Assembly: GCF_014197795.1 (NCBI RefSeq)
Contig: NZ_JACIGI010000017.1
Span: 1 to 64,000, forward strand
DNA from: Roseospira goensis
Lineage (GTDB): Bacteria; Pseudomonadota; Alphaproteobacteria; Rhodospirillales; Rhodospirillaceae
Length of the DNA stretch: 64,000 nucleotides
Reading direction: 5' to 3'
Below the pieces are notes generated by a model. That model saw nothing but the letters and a program-made list of their open reading frames with translations, made no database searches and was not told where the DNA came from. Within the stretch, counting starts at the first letter, position 1, and each line of letters opens with the position of its first letter. A program made the position numbers and the translations under genes. Of this stretch, positions 43,771 to 53,384 are shown one piece after another.

Positions 43771-45165
43771 ATGGACACGCCCCTTTCCCCCGATACCCCC
43801 GTCGTGAATGCCGCCGCCGCCACGGTCGAGGCCGCCGTGGCTGCCGCCAGCCTCGATCCGACCACCCGCCAGTGCCCGACGGTCGACCAGTCCGACCGCA
43901 CGGTGCCCATCAACCTGCGCCAGAGCGGGCCGACTCCGGTGCAGATGCTGATCTCCACCCGGGTCCGGAAGTCGCCGTACTGGCACCTGGCGCACAAGGC
44001 GGGCTGCTGGCGCGCCACCGTCTACAACCGCATGTACCACCCGCGCGGCTATGTGCGGCCGGAGGACGGCGGCGCCATGGTCGAGTACGACGCGCTGGTC
44101 AACCACGTCACCATGTGGAACGTGGCCGTCGAGCGGCAGATCCAGGTCAAGGGGCCCGACGCCGAGGCGTTCGTGAACACGGTCGTCACCCGCGACGTCA
44201 CCCGGATCGCGCCGATGCGGGGCAAGTACGTGATCCTGTGCAACGAGGAGGGCGGCATCCTCAACGATCCCGTTCTGCTCCGCCTGTCCGAGGACGAGTT
44301 CTGGTTCTCGCTGTCCGACAGCGACCTTGAGATGTGGCTGCGCGGCGTGAACCTGGGCCTTGGCATGGATGTGACCATCAAGGAGATCGACGTCGCCCCG
44401 GTGCAGATTCAGGGACCCAAGTCCAAGGCGCTGATGGAGGATCTGGTTGGTCCGGCGATCCGGGACGTGCCCTACTACGGCCTGCTGGAGGCCCAGGTGG
44501 GCGGCCGTGACGTGGTCATCTCGCAGACCGGGTTCTCGGGCGAGGCCGGCTACGAGATCTACCTGCGCGATGCCACCCTGTACGCCGACGACATGTGGAA
44601 CGCGGTCCTGGAGGCCGGGCAGAAGCACAACCTGATGGTCATCGCCCCCGCCCACCACCGCCGCATCGCCGCCGGGATCCTGTCCTGGGGCCAGGACCTG
44701 GACCAGGAGACGCTGCCGTTCCAGTGCAACCTGGGCTACCAGGTGCCGCGCAAGAAGACCGCCGACTACATCGGCAAGGCCCGCCTGGAGCAGGTGCGCG
44801 CCGAACTGGAGGCGGGCGGTGAGCCCTACGCCATGCAGCTCGTCGGCATGGTCCTGGGCGGCCAGCCGATCACCGACTACGCGCCGGACTTCTGGTTGAT
44901 CTCCGGCGCCGATGCCGGCGCGCCCCTCGGCTACGTCACCTCGCCCTGGTACTCGCCGGAGCTGGGGACCAACATCGCCATGGGCTATGTCCCCTATGGC
45001 CTGCGGCACGAGGGCACCCGGCTGACCGTGTGGCTGCCCGACGCGTACGCCGAGACGGCCGGCGCGCCGGTCAACGCGCAGGTGGTGCCGATGCCGTTCC
45101 GGGCCTCGGCCAATCCCAGCGCGCGCGAACTGGCGCGCGGTCAGGGCCGCGACAGCGCCTATTAA
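43771..45165 (+). CDS. GcvT/DmdA-like tetrahydrofolate-dependent demethylase
   Basis: A 464-residue GcvT-fold protein of the DmdA branch. After a 55-residue Ala/Val/Thr-rich N-terminus come DALVNHVTMWNVAVERQIQVK, RDVTRIAPMRGKYVILCNEE with GGILNDPVLLRLSEDEFWFS, then VAPVQIQGPKSKALMEDLVG, GFSGEAGYEIYL and HHRRIAAGILSWGQDLD. DmdA moves a methyl group from dimethylsulfoniopropionate to tetrahydrofolate. The longer size and the neighbours metF-like, fhs and bet genes suggest glycine betaine or a related substrate. The function is inferred from context. It leads dmdA-like/metF/fhs on the plus strand; a perfect hairpin (GAACCCGGG/CCCGGGTTC, 45183-45223) follows. Confidence 0.75.
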   Translation: MDTPLSPDTPVVNAAAATVEAAVAAASLDPTTRQCPTVDQSDRTVPINLRQSGPTPVQMLISTRVRKSPYWHLAHKAGCWRATVYNRMYHPRGYVRPEDGGAMVEYDALVNHVTMWNVAVERQIQVKGPDAEAFVNTVVTRDVTRIAPMRGKYVILCNEEGGILNDPVLLRLSEDEFWFSLSDSDLEMWLRGVNLGLGMDVTIKEIDVAPVQIQGPKSKALMEDLVGPAIRDVPYYGLLEAQVGGRDVVISQTGFSGEAGYEIYLRDATLYADDMWNAVLEAGQKHNLMVIAPAHHRRIAAGILSWGQDLDQETLPFQCNLGYQVPRKKTADYIGKARLEQVRAELEAGGEPYAMQLVGMVLGGQPITDYAPDFWLISGADAGAPLGYVTSPWYSPELGTNIAMGYVPYGLRHEGTRLTVWLPDAYAETAGAPVNAQVVPMPFRASANPSARELARGQGRDSAY

Positions 45166-45182
45166 TGGTCTGATGGCCCGCC

Positions 45183-45223
45183 GAACCCGGGCCGGGAACC
45201 CAGGCGGGGTTCGTCCCGGGTTC
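45183..45223 (+). terminator. Hairpin after the DmdA-like gene
   Basis: GAACCCGGG (45183-45191) pairs perfectly with CCCGGGTTC (45215-45223), with further internal pairing possible. It lies 18 bases after the stop and before the metF-like gene. It could be an attenuator or mRNA stabiliser within the operon. Confidence 0.5.
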
Positions 45224-45358
45224 CGCCCGGCGCTGCGCCGCATCGGTGTGCCACATCGGTGCGGGGCGGCGCGGGGCGGGGCCGGCCCCGCCTGGGACCA
45301 GCGTCCCAAGACACGCGCCGCACCACGCGCGGCAGCCCCGCACCCGCCGGAGGGGATC

Positions 45359-46273
45359 ATGCCTTACGACAGTCTCCATGCCGCTCCGGTCGCCGCCCGG
45401 GCGGTCGCGCCGGCCGCGGTGCCGGACGGCGTCTCGCTGGAGGTCACGCCCGGCGTGGCCGCGAAGATCCCGTCCTTCGCCGCCCTGCTGCCGCCCGGCA
45501 CGGCGGTCTATGTCACCAATCTGCCCGGAACCGACGTGGCCCAGGCCATGACGCTGTGCCGGCGGCTGCGCGACGAGGGCCTGCGCCCGGTGCCCCATCT
45601 GGCGGCGCGCGGCCTGAAGAGCCGGGCCGATCTGGCCGACTGGCTCGACCGGGCCGTGCACCAGGGCGGCGCGCGGCAGATCCTGTTGATCGCCGGCTCC
45701 GGCGACCGTCCGGCCGGGCCGTTCCGCGACACCCTGGCGGTGCTGGACAGCGGTCTGCTGGAGGCCGCCGGCCTGGAGGGCTTCGGCGTCGCGGGCCATC
45801 CGGAGGGCCATCCCAACGCCGGCCCGGCGGTCCTGCGCGAGGCCCTGTTGCGCAAGCAGGCCTTCGCCGAGTCGCACGGCCTGTCGGCCTGGATCGTCAC
45901 CCAGTTCGCGTTCAGCGCCGCCCCGGTGCTGCGTTGGGCGGAGGGGCTGGCGGCCGCCGGCGTCACGCTGCCGATCCGCGTCGGTCTGCCGGGACCGGCC
46001 AAACCCGCCACCCTCATCACGTATGCGCGCCAGTGCGGCGTCGGCGCCTCGTTGCGGGTGCTCACGCGCCGGCCGGATGTCATGGCCGGGCTGTTGCGGG
46101 CCTGGACGCCGGACGCCATCGTCGCCGATCTTGTCCGCGCCGGACGGTCCGAGGGGCCGGCGCGCATCGCTGGGGTGCACCTGTTCCCGTTCGGCGGCTT
46201 CGCCAAGGCGGCGGGCTGGGCCGGCGCCGCCCTGGGCGGGCCGGCGGGCGCGGCCGTGGCGGCGGCCCACTGA
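45359..46273 (+). CDS. Methylenetetrahydrofolate reductase-like protein (MetF family)
   Basis: A 304-residue MetF-superfamily protein, at the short end of the family. Core segments: [72 protein letters not shown], then [20 protein letters not shown] and [11 protein letters not shown]. In this cluster it would run in reverse, oxidising 5-methyl-THF to methylene-THF. It may be a distinct subgroup dedicated to methyl oxidation and not the MetF of methionine synthesis. GGAGGGG precedes the start. fhs follows 58 bases later. Confidence 0.8.
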   Translation: MPYDSLHAAPVAARAVAPAAVPDGVSLEVTPGVAAKIPSFAALLPPGTAVYVTNLPGTDVAQAMTLCRRLRDEGLRPVPHLAARGLKSRADLADWLDRAVHQGGARQILLIAGSGDRPAGPFRDTLAVLDSGLLEAAGLEGFGVAGHPEGHPNAGPAVLREALLRKQAFAESHGLSAWIVTQFAFSAAPVLRWAEGLAAAGVTLPIRVGLPGPAKPATLITYARQCGVGASLRVLTRRPDVMAGLLRAWTPDAIVADLVRAGRSEGPARIAGVHLFPFGGFAKAAGWAGAALGGPAGAAVAAAH

Positions 46274-46331
46274 CGGCGGGACATGCGTCCCACGGCATCA
46301 CGCGATCCATTGTCGCGCAGAGGGGGTTTCC

Positions 46332-48116
46332 ATGACCTATCACACGGTGGGCGCCGCCCAGGCTCCCTTCGACGTCACCTCGCCCGGCCCGGCGGTGGCC
46401 CCGGCCGCCCGGCCGGTCGAAGACGACGGCCTGCCGCCGCCAGGGACGCCGGATATCGAGATCGCCCGCGCCGCCCGGCCGCGTCCGATCCTGGCGCTGG
46501 CCGAGGATCGGCTGGGCCTACCGGCCGAGGCGCTGATCCCGCACGGCCACACCAAGGCCAAGGTGACGCTCGACCATATCGCCGGCCTCAGGGCGCGCAC
46601 GCGCGGCAAGCTGGTGCTGGTGACCGCGATCACGCCGACCCCGGCGGGCGAGGGCAAGACCACGACCACGGTCGGGCTGGGCGACGGCCTCAACCGCATC
46701 GGCCACCACGCCGCGGTGTGCCTGCGCGAGCCGTCGCTGGGGCCGTGCTTCGGCATGAAGGGCGGGGCGGCCGGCGGCGGCCGTGCGCAGGTGATCCCGA
46801 TGGAGGACATCAACCTCCACTTCACCGGCGATTTCCACGCCATCGGCGCCGCCCACAACCTGCTCGCCGCGTTGATCGACAACCATCTGCACTGGGGCAA
46901 CGCTCAGGATATCGACCTGCGCCGGGTGAGCTGGCGCCGGGTGATGGACATGAACGACCGCGCGTTGCGCACCATCACCCTGGGCCTCGGCGGCGCGGCC
47001 CATGGTGTGCCGCGCGAAGGCGGCTTCGATATCACCGTGGCCTCGGAGGTGATGGCGATCCTGTGCCTGGCGACGGATCTGGCCGACCTGGAACGCCGCC
47101 TGGGGGACATCGTCATCGGCCAGCGCCGCGACCGCACGCCGGTGTTCGCCCGTGATCTGGGGGCCGCCGGGGCCATGGCGGTGCTGCTCAAGGATGCGCT
47201 GGCGCCCAATCTGGTGCAGAGCTTGGAGGCCAACCCGGCCTTCATCCATGGCGGGCCGTTCGCCAATATCGCCCACGGCTGCAATTCGGTGATGGCGACC
47301 GACACCGCGCTGCGCCTGGCCGACGTGGTGGTGACCGAGGCCGGCTTCGGCGCCGACCTGGGGGCCGAGAAGTTCCTGCACATCAAGTGCCGGCAATCGG
47401 GCCTGCGGCCGCATGCCGCGGTGGTGGTGGCGACGGTGCGGGCGCTCAAGATGCACGGCGGCGTCGCCAAGGGCGACCTGGGTACACCCGATGCCGACGC
47501 CGTGCGCCGCGGCGGCGTCAACCTGCGCCGCCACGTCACCAACCTGCAGCGCTTCGGGCTGGCGCCGGTGGTGGCGGTCAACCGTTTCACCGGCGATGCC
47601 GACGCGGAACTCGATGCGGTGCGCGCCCTGTGCGATGACCTGGGGGTGCCCATGGCGCTGGCGTCGCACTGGGCCGAGGGCAGCCACGGCAGCGCCGAGC
47701 TGGCCCGGCTGGTGGCCGAGCGCCTGGACGGACCGGCACCCGAGGTGCGGTTCCTGTACGACGAGGCGACGCCGCTGGCGGACAAGATCCGCGCCGTGGC
47801 GACTCAGCTCTACGGCGCCGCGGACATCGCGCTGGATCCGGCAGCGGCGCGCCGTCTGGCCGAGATCGCGGACCTGGGCTACGGCCACCTGCCGGTGTGC
47901 ATTGCCAAGACCCAGTACAGCTTCAGCAGCGATCCGGCCGCCAAGGGCGCGCCCGTGGGCCACGTCCTGCCGGTGCGCGAGGTGCGGCTGGCCGCCGGGG
48001 CGGGGTTCGTCGTGGCGGTCTGCGGCGACATCATGACCATGCCGGGGCTGCCGCGCGATCCGGCGGCGCTGCACATCGGCTTGGACGCGGGGGGCGAGAT
48101 CGTGGGCTTGACGTGA
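46332..48116 (+). CDS. fhs: Formate-tetrahydrofolate ligase
   Basis: A 594-residue Fhs. Motifs run in order: residues ~100-120 [20 protein letters not shown] (ATP site), [40 protein letters not shown], then [13 protein letters not shown] and [20 protein letters not shown]. Fhs links formate and THF with ATP. In catabolic direction it releases formate and makes ATP from 10-formyl-THF. A 45-residue Pro/Ala-rich N-terminus is extra. It is the last gene of the DmdA-like/MetF/Fhs unit; FolD is not in the window. A perfect terminator hairpin follows. Confidence 0.93.
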   Translation: MTYHTVGAAQAPFDVTSPGPAVAPAARPVEDDGLPPPGTPDIEIARAARPRPILALAEDRLGLPAEALIPHGHTKAKVTLDHIAGLRARTRGKLVLVTAITPTPAGEGKTTTTVGLGDGLNRIGHHAAVCLREPSLGPCFGMKGGAAGGGRAQVIPMEDINLHFTGDFHAIGAAHNLLAALIDNHLHWGNAQDIDLRRVSWRRVMDMNDRALRTITLGLGGAAHGVPREGGFDITVASEVMAILCLATDLADLERRLGDIVIGQRRDRTPVFARDLGAAGAMAVLLKDALAPNLVQSLEANPAFIHGGPFANIAHGCNSVMATDTALRLADVVVTEAGFGADLGAEKFLHIKCRQSGLRPHAAVVVATVRALKMHGGVAKGDLGTPDADAVRRGGVNLRRHVTNLQRFGLAPVVAVNRFTGDADAELDAVRALCDDLGVPMALASHWAEGSHGSAELARLVAERLDGPAPEVRFLYDEATPLADKIRAVATQLYGAADIALDPAAARRLAEIADLGYGHLPVCIAKTQYSFSSDPAAKGAPVGHVLPVREVRLAAGAGFVVAVCGDIMTMPGLPRDPAALHIGLDAGGEIVGLT

Positions 48117-48146
48117 TCCGTGCGGACTCGCCGCGCGCGTTCGAGG

Positions 48147-48179
48147 ACGCCGCGCCGGAGCGCCTCCCCGGCGCGGCGT
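48147..48179. terminator. Bidirectional terminator between fhs and choX
   Basis: ACGCCGCGCCGG (48147-48158) pairs perfectly with CCGGCGCGGCGT (48168-48179) around a nine-base loop. It lies between convergent genes and on the plus strand is followed by TCCTCCTCC. Confidence 0.7.
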
Positions 48180-48206
48180 TCCTCCTCCGGATGCGTGTCG
48201 CCCGCG

Positions 48207-49181
48207 CTACTCCATCAGCGCCGCCTCGACGGCCGGCAGCCCGGGTGCGCCGTCGACCGTGGTCACGCCCTCCAGCCACGGCGCCAGCAGGTCGGGGTTG
48301 GCGGCCAGGTACTTGGTCGCCGCACTTTCGGCGGTCTCGCCGTGGTCGAGGATCGCGCCCATCAGGATGTTCTCCATCTCCACCGTGAAGGCGAGGTTAT
48401 TCAGGAACCGGGCCAGGTTGGGGCATTCGTCCGACAGGCCCGCGCGGGTCAGGGTGTGCACGGTGGCGCCGCCCTGGTTCGGCCCGAAGTAGGCGTCGCC
48501 GCCGGTCAGGTAGACGATGTCCATCTTGGTGTTCATCGGATGCGGCGCCCAGCCCAGGAAGGCGATCCACTCCTCGGACTGCCAGGCGCCGCGGGCCTGC
48601 AGCAGCATGCCGGCCTCGGAGCTTTCGATAAGCTGCCAGTCGGCCAGCCCGAAGGCGTCGGCGTCGATCATGTCCTGGATCAGCAGGTTGCCGTCGTTGC
48701 CGGGCTCGATGCCGTAGATCTTGCCGCCGAACCTGTCCTTGTGGGCGTCCAGGTCGGCCAGGTCGGTGACGCCGGCGTCGGCGGCATACTGCGGCACCAC
48801 CAGGGTGTACTTGGCGCCCTCCAGGTTGGTGCGCACACGGTCGATGGCGCCGCTGTCCAGGCGCTCCTGGACCATGCCGGCCATGGACGGCATCCACAGC
48901 CCCAGGAAGACGTCGATGTCGCCCTGTTCCAGGCCGATGAAGGTGAGCGGCACGCTGGTCACCTTGACGTCGGTGTCGTAGCCCAGCGCATCCAGCACGG
49001 TGGTGGCGACCCCCGTGGTGGCCTGGATATCGGTCCAGCCGACCTCGGCCAGGCGGACCTGACGGCAGGACTCGGACACCTCGGCCAGGGCCGGGCCGGC
49101 GGCGGCCGTGGTGGCCAGCGCGCCCAGGGTCAGGGCGGCACCGGCGAGCGTGGTCTTGGTCTTGGTCTTGGTTGGGGTCAT
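48207..49181 (-). CDS. Choline/glycine betaine ABC transporter substrate-binding protein (ChoX-like)
   Basis: A 324-residue periplasmic receptor of the OpuAC/ProX group. The signal peptide has an unusual start, MTPTKTKTKTT, from a six-base repeat (TTGGTC, about 49151-49174), and ends PALAEV. The mature part has RLAEVGWTDIQATTGVATTV, the pattern of choline-binding ChoX, then FLGLWMPSMAGM with binding-box Trp residues and WIAFLGWAPHPMN. AGGGAG precedes the start. It is the last gene of the betI-betB-betA-choX run. The permease and ATPase genes usually linked to it (choW, choV) are absent here and must be elsewhere. Confidence 0.88.
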   Translation of the reverse strand: MTPTKTKTKTTLAGAALTLGALATTAAAGPALAEVSESCRQVRLAEVGWTDIQATTGVATTVLDALGYDTDVKVTSVPLTFIGLEQGDIDVFLGLWMPSMAGMVQERLDSGAIDRVRTNLEGAKYTLVVPQYAADAGVTDLADLDAHKDRFGGKIYGIEPGNDGNLLIQDMIDADAFGLADWQLIESSEAGMLLQARGAWQSEEWIAFLGWAPHPMNTKMDIVYLTGGDAYFGPNQGGATVHTLTRAGLSDECPNLARFLNNLAFTVEMENILMGAILDHGETAESAATKYLAANPDLLAPWLEGVTTVDGAPGLPAVEAALME

Positions 49182-49236
49182 GGGTGTTGCTCCCTGTGGG
49201 GCTTGTCTGTGTGTCGGCGGCGGACAGTCTGACCCG

Positions 49237-50943
49237 TTACGGGGTCGCATTGAAGGGGCGGTCGCTCCTTGACCGCTGCCGGGTCTCCCAGCCCTCGACC
49301 AGCGAGACCGGCGCCGCCTCGGGCGGCAGCGGCGTCCGGCCCCGGATCACATCGGCCAGCTTCTCCGCCAGCATGATCGTGGGGGCGTTCAGGTTGCCGG
49401 AGACGATGCTCGGCATGATCGCGGCATCGACGACGCGCAGGCCCTCGACCCCGTGCACCCGGCCCGCCGGCGAGACGACGGCCATCGGGTCGCTGTCCGG
49501 CCCCATGGCGCAGGTGCAGGAGGGGTGATAGGCGCTCTCCACCAACTGCCGCGCCCAGGCGTCGATCTCGGCGTCGGTGCGCACGTCCGGTCCCGGCGCC
49601 ACCTCGCCGTCGTTGAAGGGCGCGAGGGCCGGCTGGGTCATGATCTCGCGCGTCAGCTTGATGCCGTCGCGCATCTCGCGGCGGTCGCGCTCGGTGGAGA
49701 AGTAGTTGAACTGGATCCGCACCTTGTCGCGGGGATCGGCCGACCGCAGCCTGACCCAGCCGCGGCTCTCGGGGCGCATCGGCCCCACATGGGCCTGATA
49801 GCCGTGCATGTCCTGCATGCCGCTGCCGTCGTAGGCGGCGGCGACGGGCAGGAAGTGGTACTGGATGTTGGGGTGCTTCACGCCCGGCTCGGAGCGGATG
49901 AAGCCGCCCGCCTCGAAGTGGTTGGTGGCCCCCGGGCCGGTGCCGCGCAACAGCCATTCCAGGCCGATCCGAAGCTGATTCTGCGGCTTCAGGACACCGT
50001 ATAGGGTCTCGGCCGTCTTGCAGCGGTACTGCACGTAGACCTCGGGGTGATCCTGGAGGTTGGCCCCAACCCCCTTCAGGTCCACCAGCGGGTCGATCCC
50101 GTGTTCGCGCAGCGCGTCGGCATCGCCGATGCCCGACAGCATCAGCAGGTGCGGTGAGTTGAAGGCGCCGCCGGCGAGGATCACCTCCCGCGTCGCGCGC
50201 GGGCGCTTGGTGCCGTCGGGGGCCTTCAGTTCCACGCCGACCGCCGTGCGGCCCTCGAACAGCACGCGGCCCACCAGCGCGCGGTCGATCAGGGTCAGGT
50301 TGCGCCGCTTCAGGGCCGGGCGCAGGTAGCCGACGGCGGTAGACGAGCGCCGGCCCTTGCCGACGCTCATGTCCATGGGGCCGAAGCCCTCCTGGCTTTC
50401 GCCGTTCAGGTCGTCGGTGCGGCGGTAGCCGGCCTGCACCCCGGCCTCGATGAAGGCATCGTAGAGCGGGGTCCAGCGGGTGCCGCGGGTGACCTTCGTC
50501 GGGCCGCCGACCCCGTGGTAGGGGTTGGGGCCGACCTGCGGGAAGTCCTCGCTCTTCTTGAAGTAGGGCAGGCAGTGGGCGTAGTCCCAGGACGGATCCC
50601 GGGTCTGTTCGGCCCAGCGGTCGTAGTCCAGGGCATGGCCCCGGATGTAGCACATGCCGTTCACCGAGCTGGACCCGCCCCACACCTTGCCGCGCGGCTG
50701 ATACATGCGGCGGCCGTCGACGTGGGGTTCGGGCTCGGTCTCGTAGGCCCAGTTGAACGTCTTGGTCTTCAGCGGCCAGGCGAAGGTCGCCGGCATGTGG
50801 ATGTACAGGCTCCAGTCGCGCCAGCCGGCCTCGATCAGCAGCACGGAGACATCGGGGTCCTCGGTCAGCCGGTTGGCCAGCACGCAGCCGGCGGATCCGG
50901 CGCCGACGATGATGTAGTCGTAGCGGCTCTTGAGGGCGGGCAT
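49237..50943 (-). CDS. betA: Choline dehydrogenase
   Basis: A 568-residue FAD-dependent GMC oxidoreductase that oxidises choline to betaine aldehyde at the membrane. N-terminal FAD fold YDYIIVGAGSAGCVLANRL, the GMC signature-1 block PRGKVWGGSSSVNGMCYIRG, signature 2 GAFNSPHLLMLSGIG, the catalytic His in HPSCTCAMG and the closing VSGNLNAPTIMLAEKLAD. It starts at the betB stop (TGATG), so the two are translationally coupled. A longer upstream reading is an overlap with betB and is rejected. Confidence 0.95.
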   Translation of the reverse strand: MPALKSRYDYIIVGAGSAGCVLANRLTEDPDVSVLLIEAGWRDWSLYIHMPATFAWPLKTKTFNWAYETEPEPHVDGRRMYQPRGKVWGGSSSVNGMCYIRGHALDYDRWAEQTRDPSWDYAHCLPYFKKSEDFPQVGPNPYHGVGGPTKVTRGTRWTPLYDAFIEAGVQAGYRRTDDLNGESQEGFGPMDMSVGKGRRSSTAVGYLRPALKRRNLTLIDRALVGRVLFEGRTAVGVELKAPDGTKRPRATREVILAGGAFNSPHLLMLSGIGDADALREHGIDPLVDLKGVGANLQDHPEVYVQYRCKTAETLYGVLKPQNQLRIGLEWLLRGTGPGATNHFEAGGFIRSEPGVKHPNIQYHFLPVAAAYDGSGMQDMHGYQAHVGPMRPESRGWVRLRSADPRDKVRIQFNYFSTERDRREMRDGIKLTREIMTQPALAPFNDGEVAPGPDVRTDAEIDAWARQLVESAYHPSCTCAMGPDSDPMAVVSPAGRVHGVEGLRVVDAAIMPSIVSGNLNAPTIMLAEKLADVIRGRTPLPPEAAPVSLVEGWETRQRSRSDRPFNATP

Positions 50944-52424
50944 CAGTAGGGGGCCTCCAGGGGTCCGGGTTCCACATAGACGCTCTTGACGCGGGTGACG
51001 TGCTCCAGCGCGGCGCGGCCGTTCTCGCGCCCCAGGCCGGACTGTTTCACGCCGCCGAAGGGCATCTCGATCGGGGTGATGTTGTAGGTGTTGATCCACA
51101 CCACGCCGGCCTCCAGGCGGGCGGCGACGCGGTGGGCGCGGGTCAGGTCGCGGGTCATGACGCCGCCGGCCAGGCCGACGGGCAGGCTGTTGGCGCGGGT
51201 CACCGCCTCGTCCTCGGTGTCGAACGGCAGCACGGTCATGACGGGGCCGAAGATCTCGTCGCGGCACAGGGGCAGGGCGTCGTCCTCGGCCAGGAACACC
51301 GTCGGGCGGACGAACGGCTTGCCGGCGAGCGCCGGATCATCGGGAGCGCCGCCGCCGGTCAGCAGCCGGGCGCCGTCGGCCCTGGCGCGGTCGATATGGG
51401 CCAGGACAGACCGATGGTGCTCGGGCGAGATCAGCGGCCCCATCTGGGTCGCCGGATCCAGCGGATCGCCCAGCCGGATGGCCTCGGCACGCGGCAGCAG
51501 GCGGGCCAGGACCGCGTCCAGGATGCCGCGCTGCACGAACACCCGGGTGCAGTTGGTGCAGATCTGGCCCTGGGTATAGAAGTTGCCGAGGATGGCGGCG
51601 GAGACCGCGTCGTCCACGTCGGCGTCGTCGAACACCAGCAGCGGCGACTTGCCACCCAGTTCCAGCGTCAGGACCTTGAGCGTGGCGGCGCTGTCGGCCA
51701 TCACCGCCTTGCCGGTGTTGATCTCCCCGGTGAAGGAGATCTTGGCGATGCCCGGGTGCGCGGTCAGCATCCGGCCCACCGCCGCGTCGCCCTGCACCAG
51801 GTTGAACAGGCCCGGCGGCGCGCCGGCCTCGTGCAGGACCTCGGCCAGGATGGTGGCGGACAGCGGGGTCTGTTCGGCCGGTTTGAACACCATGGCGTTG
51901 CCGGCGGCCAGGGCCGGGGCGGTCTTCCAGCACGCGATCTGGAACGGGTAGTTCCAGGCGCCGATGCCGCCCACCACGCCCAGGGGCTCGCGCCGGGTGT
52001 AGAACCAGGGGCCGGCGCCGTCACCGGACAGGGTCTGCGTCTCGCCGCCGATGGTGGGCGCCAGCGCCGCGAAATACTCCAGGCAGTCCGCCCCCGAGTC
52101 CACGTCGGCCTCCGGCGTCTCCTGGATCGGCTTGCCGCCGTCCAGACTTTCCAGGCGGGCGATCTCGTCGCGGCGGGCGCGGATCAGATCGGCGGCCCGG
52201 GCTAGCACGCGGCCGCGTGCCGCGCCGCCCAGTGCCGCCCAGGCGCGTTGCGCGTCGCGGGCGGCGGCCACGGCGGCGTCGACATCGGCCGCCGATGCCG
52301 TCTGTACCGTGGCGATCACGTCCCCGCTGAACGGGCTGCGGGTCTCGAAGGTGGTCCCCGAGGTCGCGGGACGCGGGGCGCCGCCGACGAACAGGGGCCT
52401 GGGATCGGGGGGGGAGTCGGTCAT
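50943..52424 (-). CDS. betB: Betaine aldehyde dehydrogenase
   Basis: A 493-residue NAD(P)+-dependent aldehyde dehydrogenase that makes glycine betaine from betaine aldehyde. It has the NAD-fold segment GIGAWNYPFQIACWKTAPAL, FKPAEQTPLSA, the Glu general base in LTLELGGKSPLLVF, and the catalytic Cys in GQICTNCTRVFV. The C-terminus ends with FGGVKQSGLGRENG. The YFAALAP and EGINTGK-type residues (FTGEINTGKAVM) fit BetB. It overlaps betI by four bases and betA by one, so all are in one operon. Its product would feed the opposing demethylation genes. Confidence 0.95.
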   Translation of the reverse strand: MTDSPPDPRPLFVGGAPRPATSGTTFETRSPFSGDVIATVQTASAADVDAAVAAARDAQRAWAALGGAARGRVLARAADLIRARRDEIARLESLDGGKPIQETPEADVDSGADCLEYFAALAPTIGGETQTLSGDGAGPWFYTRREPLGVVGGIGAWNYPFQIACWKTAPALAAGNAMVFKPAEQTPLSATILAEVLHEAGAPPGLFNLVQGDAAVGRMLTAHPGIAKISFTGEINTGKAVMADSAATLKVLTLELGGKSPLLVFDDADVDDAVSAAILGNFYTQGQICTNCTRVFVQRGILDAVLARLLPRAEAIRLGDPLDPATQMGPLISPEHHRSVLAHIDRARADGARLLTGGGAPDDPALAGKPFVRPTVFLAEDDALPLCRDEIFGPVMTVLPFDTEDEAVTRANSLPVGLAGGVMTRDLTRAHRVAARLEAGVVWINTYNITPIEMPFGGVKQSGLGRENGRAALEHVTRVKSVYVEPGPLEAPY

Positions 52425-53032
52425 GGTGATGCCTGTTTCGAGTCCTGCGCCTCACGGAGGGCGGTGTGCAGATAGTGGACGGCCAGCGCCCGGGTCTCGG
52501 CCGGGTCGATGCCGCCGTGGTCGAGGGCGGCGCGCAGCCACAGGCCGTCGATCAGCGTGGACAGCCCCAGGGTGATGCGCGCCACGGCCTCCGGATCGTC
52601 GGGCAGCAGCGCCTTCAGCGCGTGCCGCAGGTTGCTGTGCAGCCGGGCGCTGTTGATGCGCTGGATGCGCGCCAGCCGCGGGCTGTGGTTCAACCGGCCC
52701 CAGAACGCCAGCCAGACCGCGCTGGTGTCGGGGCGGAACTGGTCCGGCCCCAGGTTGGCGTCGATGACCGCGTGCAGCCGCTCCAGCGGGGTGGTCGCGG
52801 CGGCCAGCCGGCGCGCCGTCTCGCGACCCAGCTCGCGGCCGATGTGGCCCATGGTGGCCTCCATCAGCTCGGCCTTGTCGCCGAAGTAGTGCCCGACGAT
52901 TCCCGCCGTCAGGCCGGCCCTCTTGGCGATGCGGGCCAGACTGGCGGCCTCCGGGCCGTCCTCGTGGATGGCCTGGATGCAGGCGCGGATGAGGTCGCGG
53001 CGGCGCTGGTCCTTGAGGCTCGGTCGACCCAT
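52421..53032 (-). CDS. betI: Transcriptional repressor BetI
   Basis: A 203-residue TetR-type regulator that represses choline oxidation genes and responds to choline. The N-terminal helix-turn-helix is RIAKRAGLTAGIVGHYFGDK (~34-53), followed by AELMEATMGHIGREL. The ligand domain includes AWLAFWGRLNHSPRLARIQR and the SLIDGLWLRAALDHGGID segment characteristic of BetI. It is the first gene of betI-betB-betA-choX. The palindrome at 53056-53071, 24 bases upstream, is a likely operator. Confidence 0.94.
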   Translation of the reverse strand: MGRPSLKDQRRRDLIRACIQAIHEDGPEAASLARIAKRAGLTAGIVGHYFGDKAELMEATMGHIGRELGRETARRLAAATTPLERLHAVIDANLGPDQFRPDTSAVWLAFWGRLNHSPRLARIQRINSARLHSNLRHALKALLPDDPEAVARITLGLSTLIDGLWLRAALDHGGIDPAETRALAVHYLHTALREAQDSKQASP

Positions 53033-53055
53033 GGCGATACGGTGCCTTTATTTGA

Positions 53056-53071
53056 TTGTTCATGCAAACAA
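53056..53071 (-). promoter_or_regulatory. Candidate BetI operator
   Basis: TTGTTCATGCAAACAA is a perfect inverted repeat TTGTT-N6-AACAA, just before betI and within an A/T-rich patch that also carries overlapping TTTG...CAAA symmetry. It would cover the promoter of the operon. BetI is expected to regulate itself. Confidence 0.55.
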
Positions 53072-53183
53072 AAAATTCCGGGAGGGGAAGGCGGACGGGG
53101 AGCCGCGCGAGCGTCTCGGCCCCAGGCGCCCGCCGAGTCCGCCGGCATGCCCGACGCACAGGCGTCCGTTGACGGTCACGGGG

Positions 53184-53284
53184 GCAGATCGCGCCAAAAT
53201 GGAATCGCGCCGCGGTCCCATTTTGGCGCGCGACTCTGCTTTAAAATCAATAATGTAGAGCCGATTCATGCCCGAAATCGGCTC
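53184..53284. repeat. Composite palindromic element, gamma and alpha remnants (copy D)
   Basis: The gamma hairpin (53184-53239) has arms GGCAGATCGCGCCAAAATGG and CCATTTTGGCGCGCGACTCTGC. Then comes an A/T-rich spacer TTTAAAATCAATAATG, the reverse of the spacer in copies A and B, then a shortened alpha hairpin TAGAGCCGATT...AATCGGCTC (53256-53284). The element is thus in the opposite orientation. It lies in the 350-base gap between betI and the 3' end of fliI, which holds no gene. Confidence 0.8.
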
Positions 53285-53384
53285 GCGGGGAAGCCCCGCA
53301 GCGGCACGGCACCGGGCGCTCTGGCCGGATCGGCCCGTGCGCGTGCAGGGGCGAGGGCGGCAAGGGTGGACGACGACGGGGCGC

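Noticed and set aside
49178-50977. 599-codon alternative frame over betA
   Set aside because: It is an Arg/Pro-rich shift of betA, which has clear GMC motifs in its own frame.
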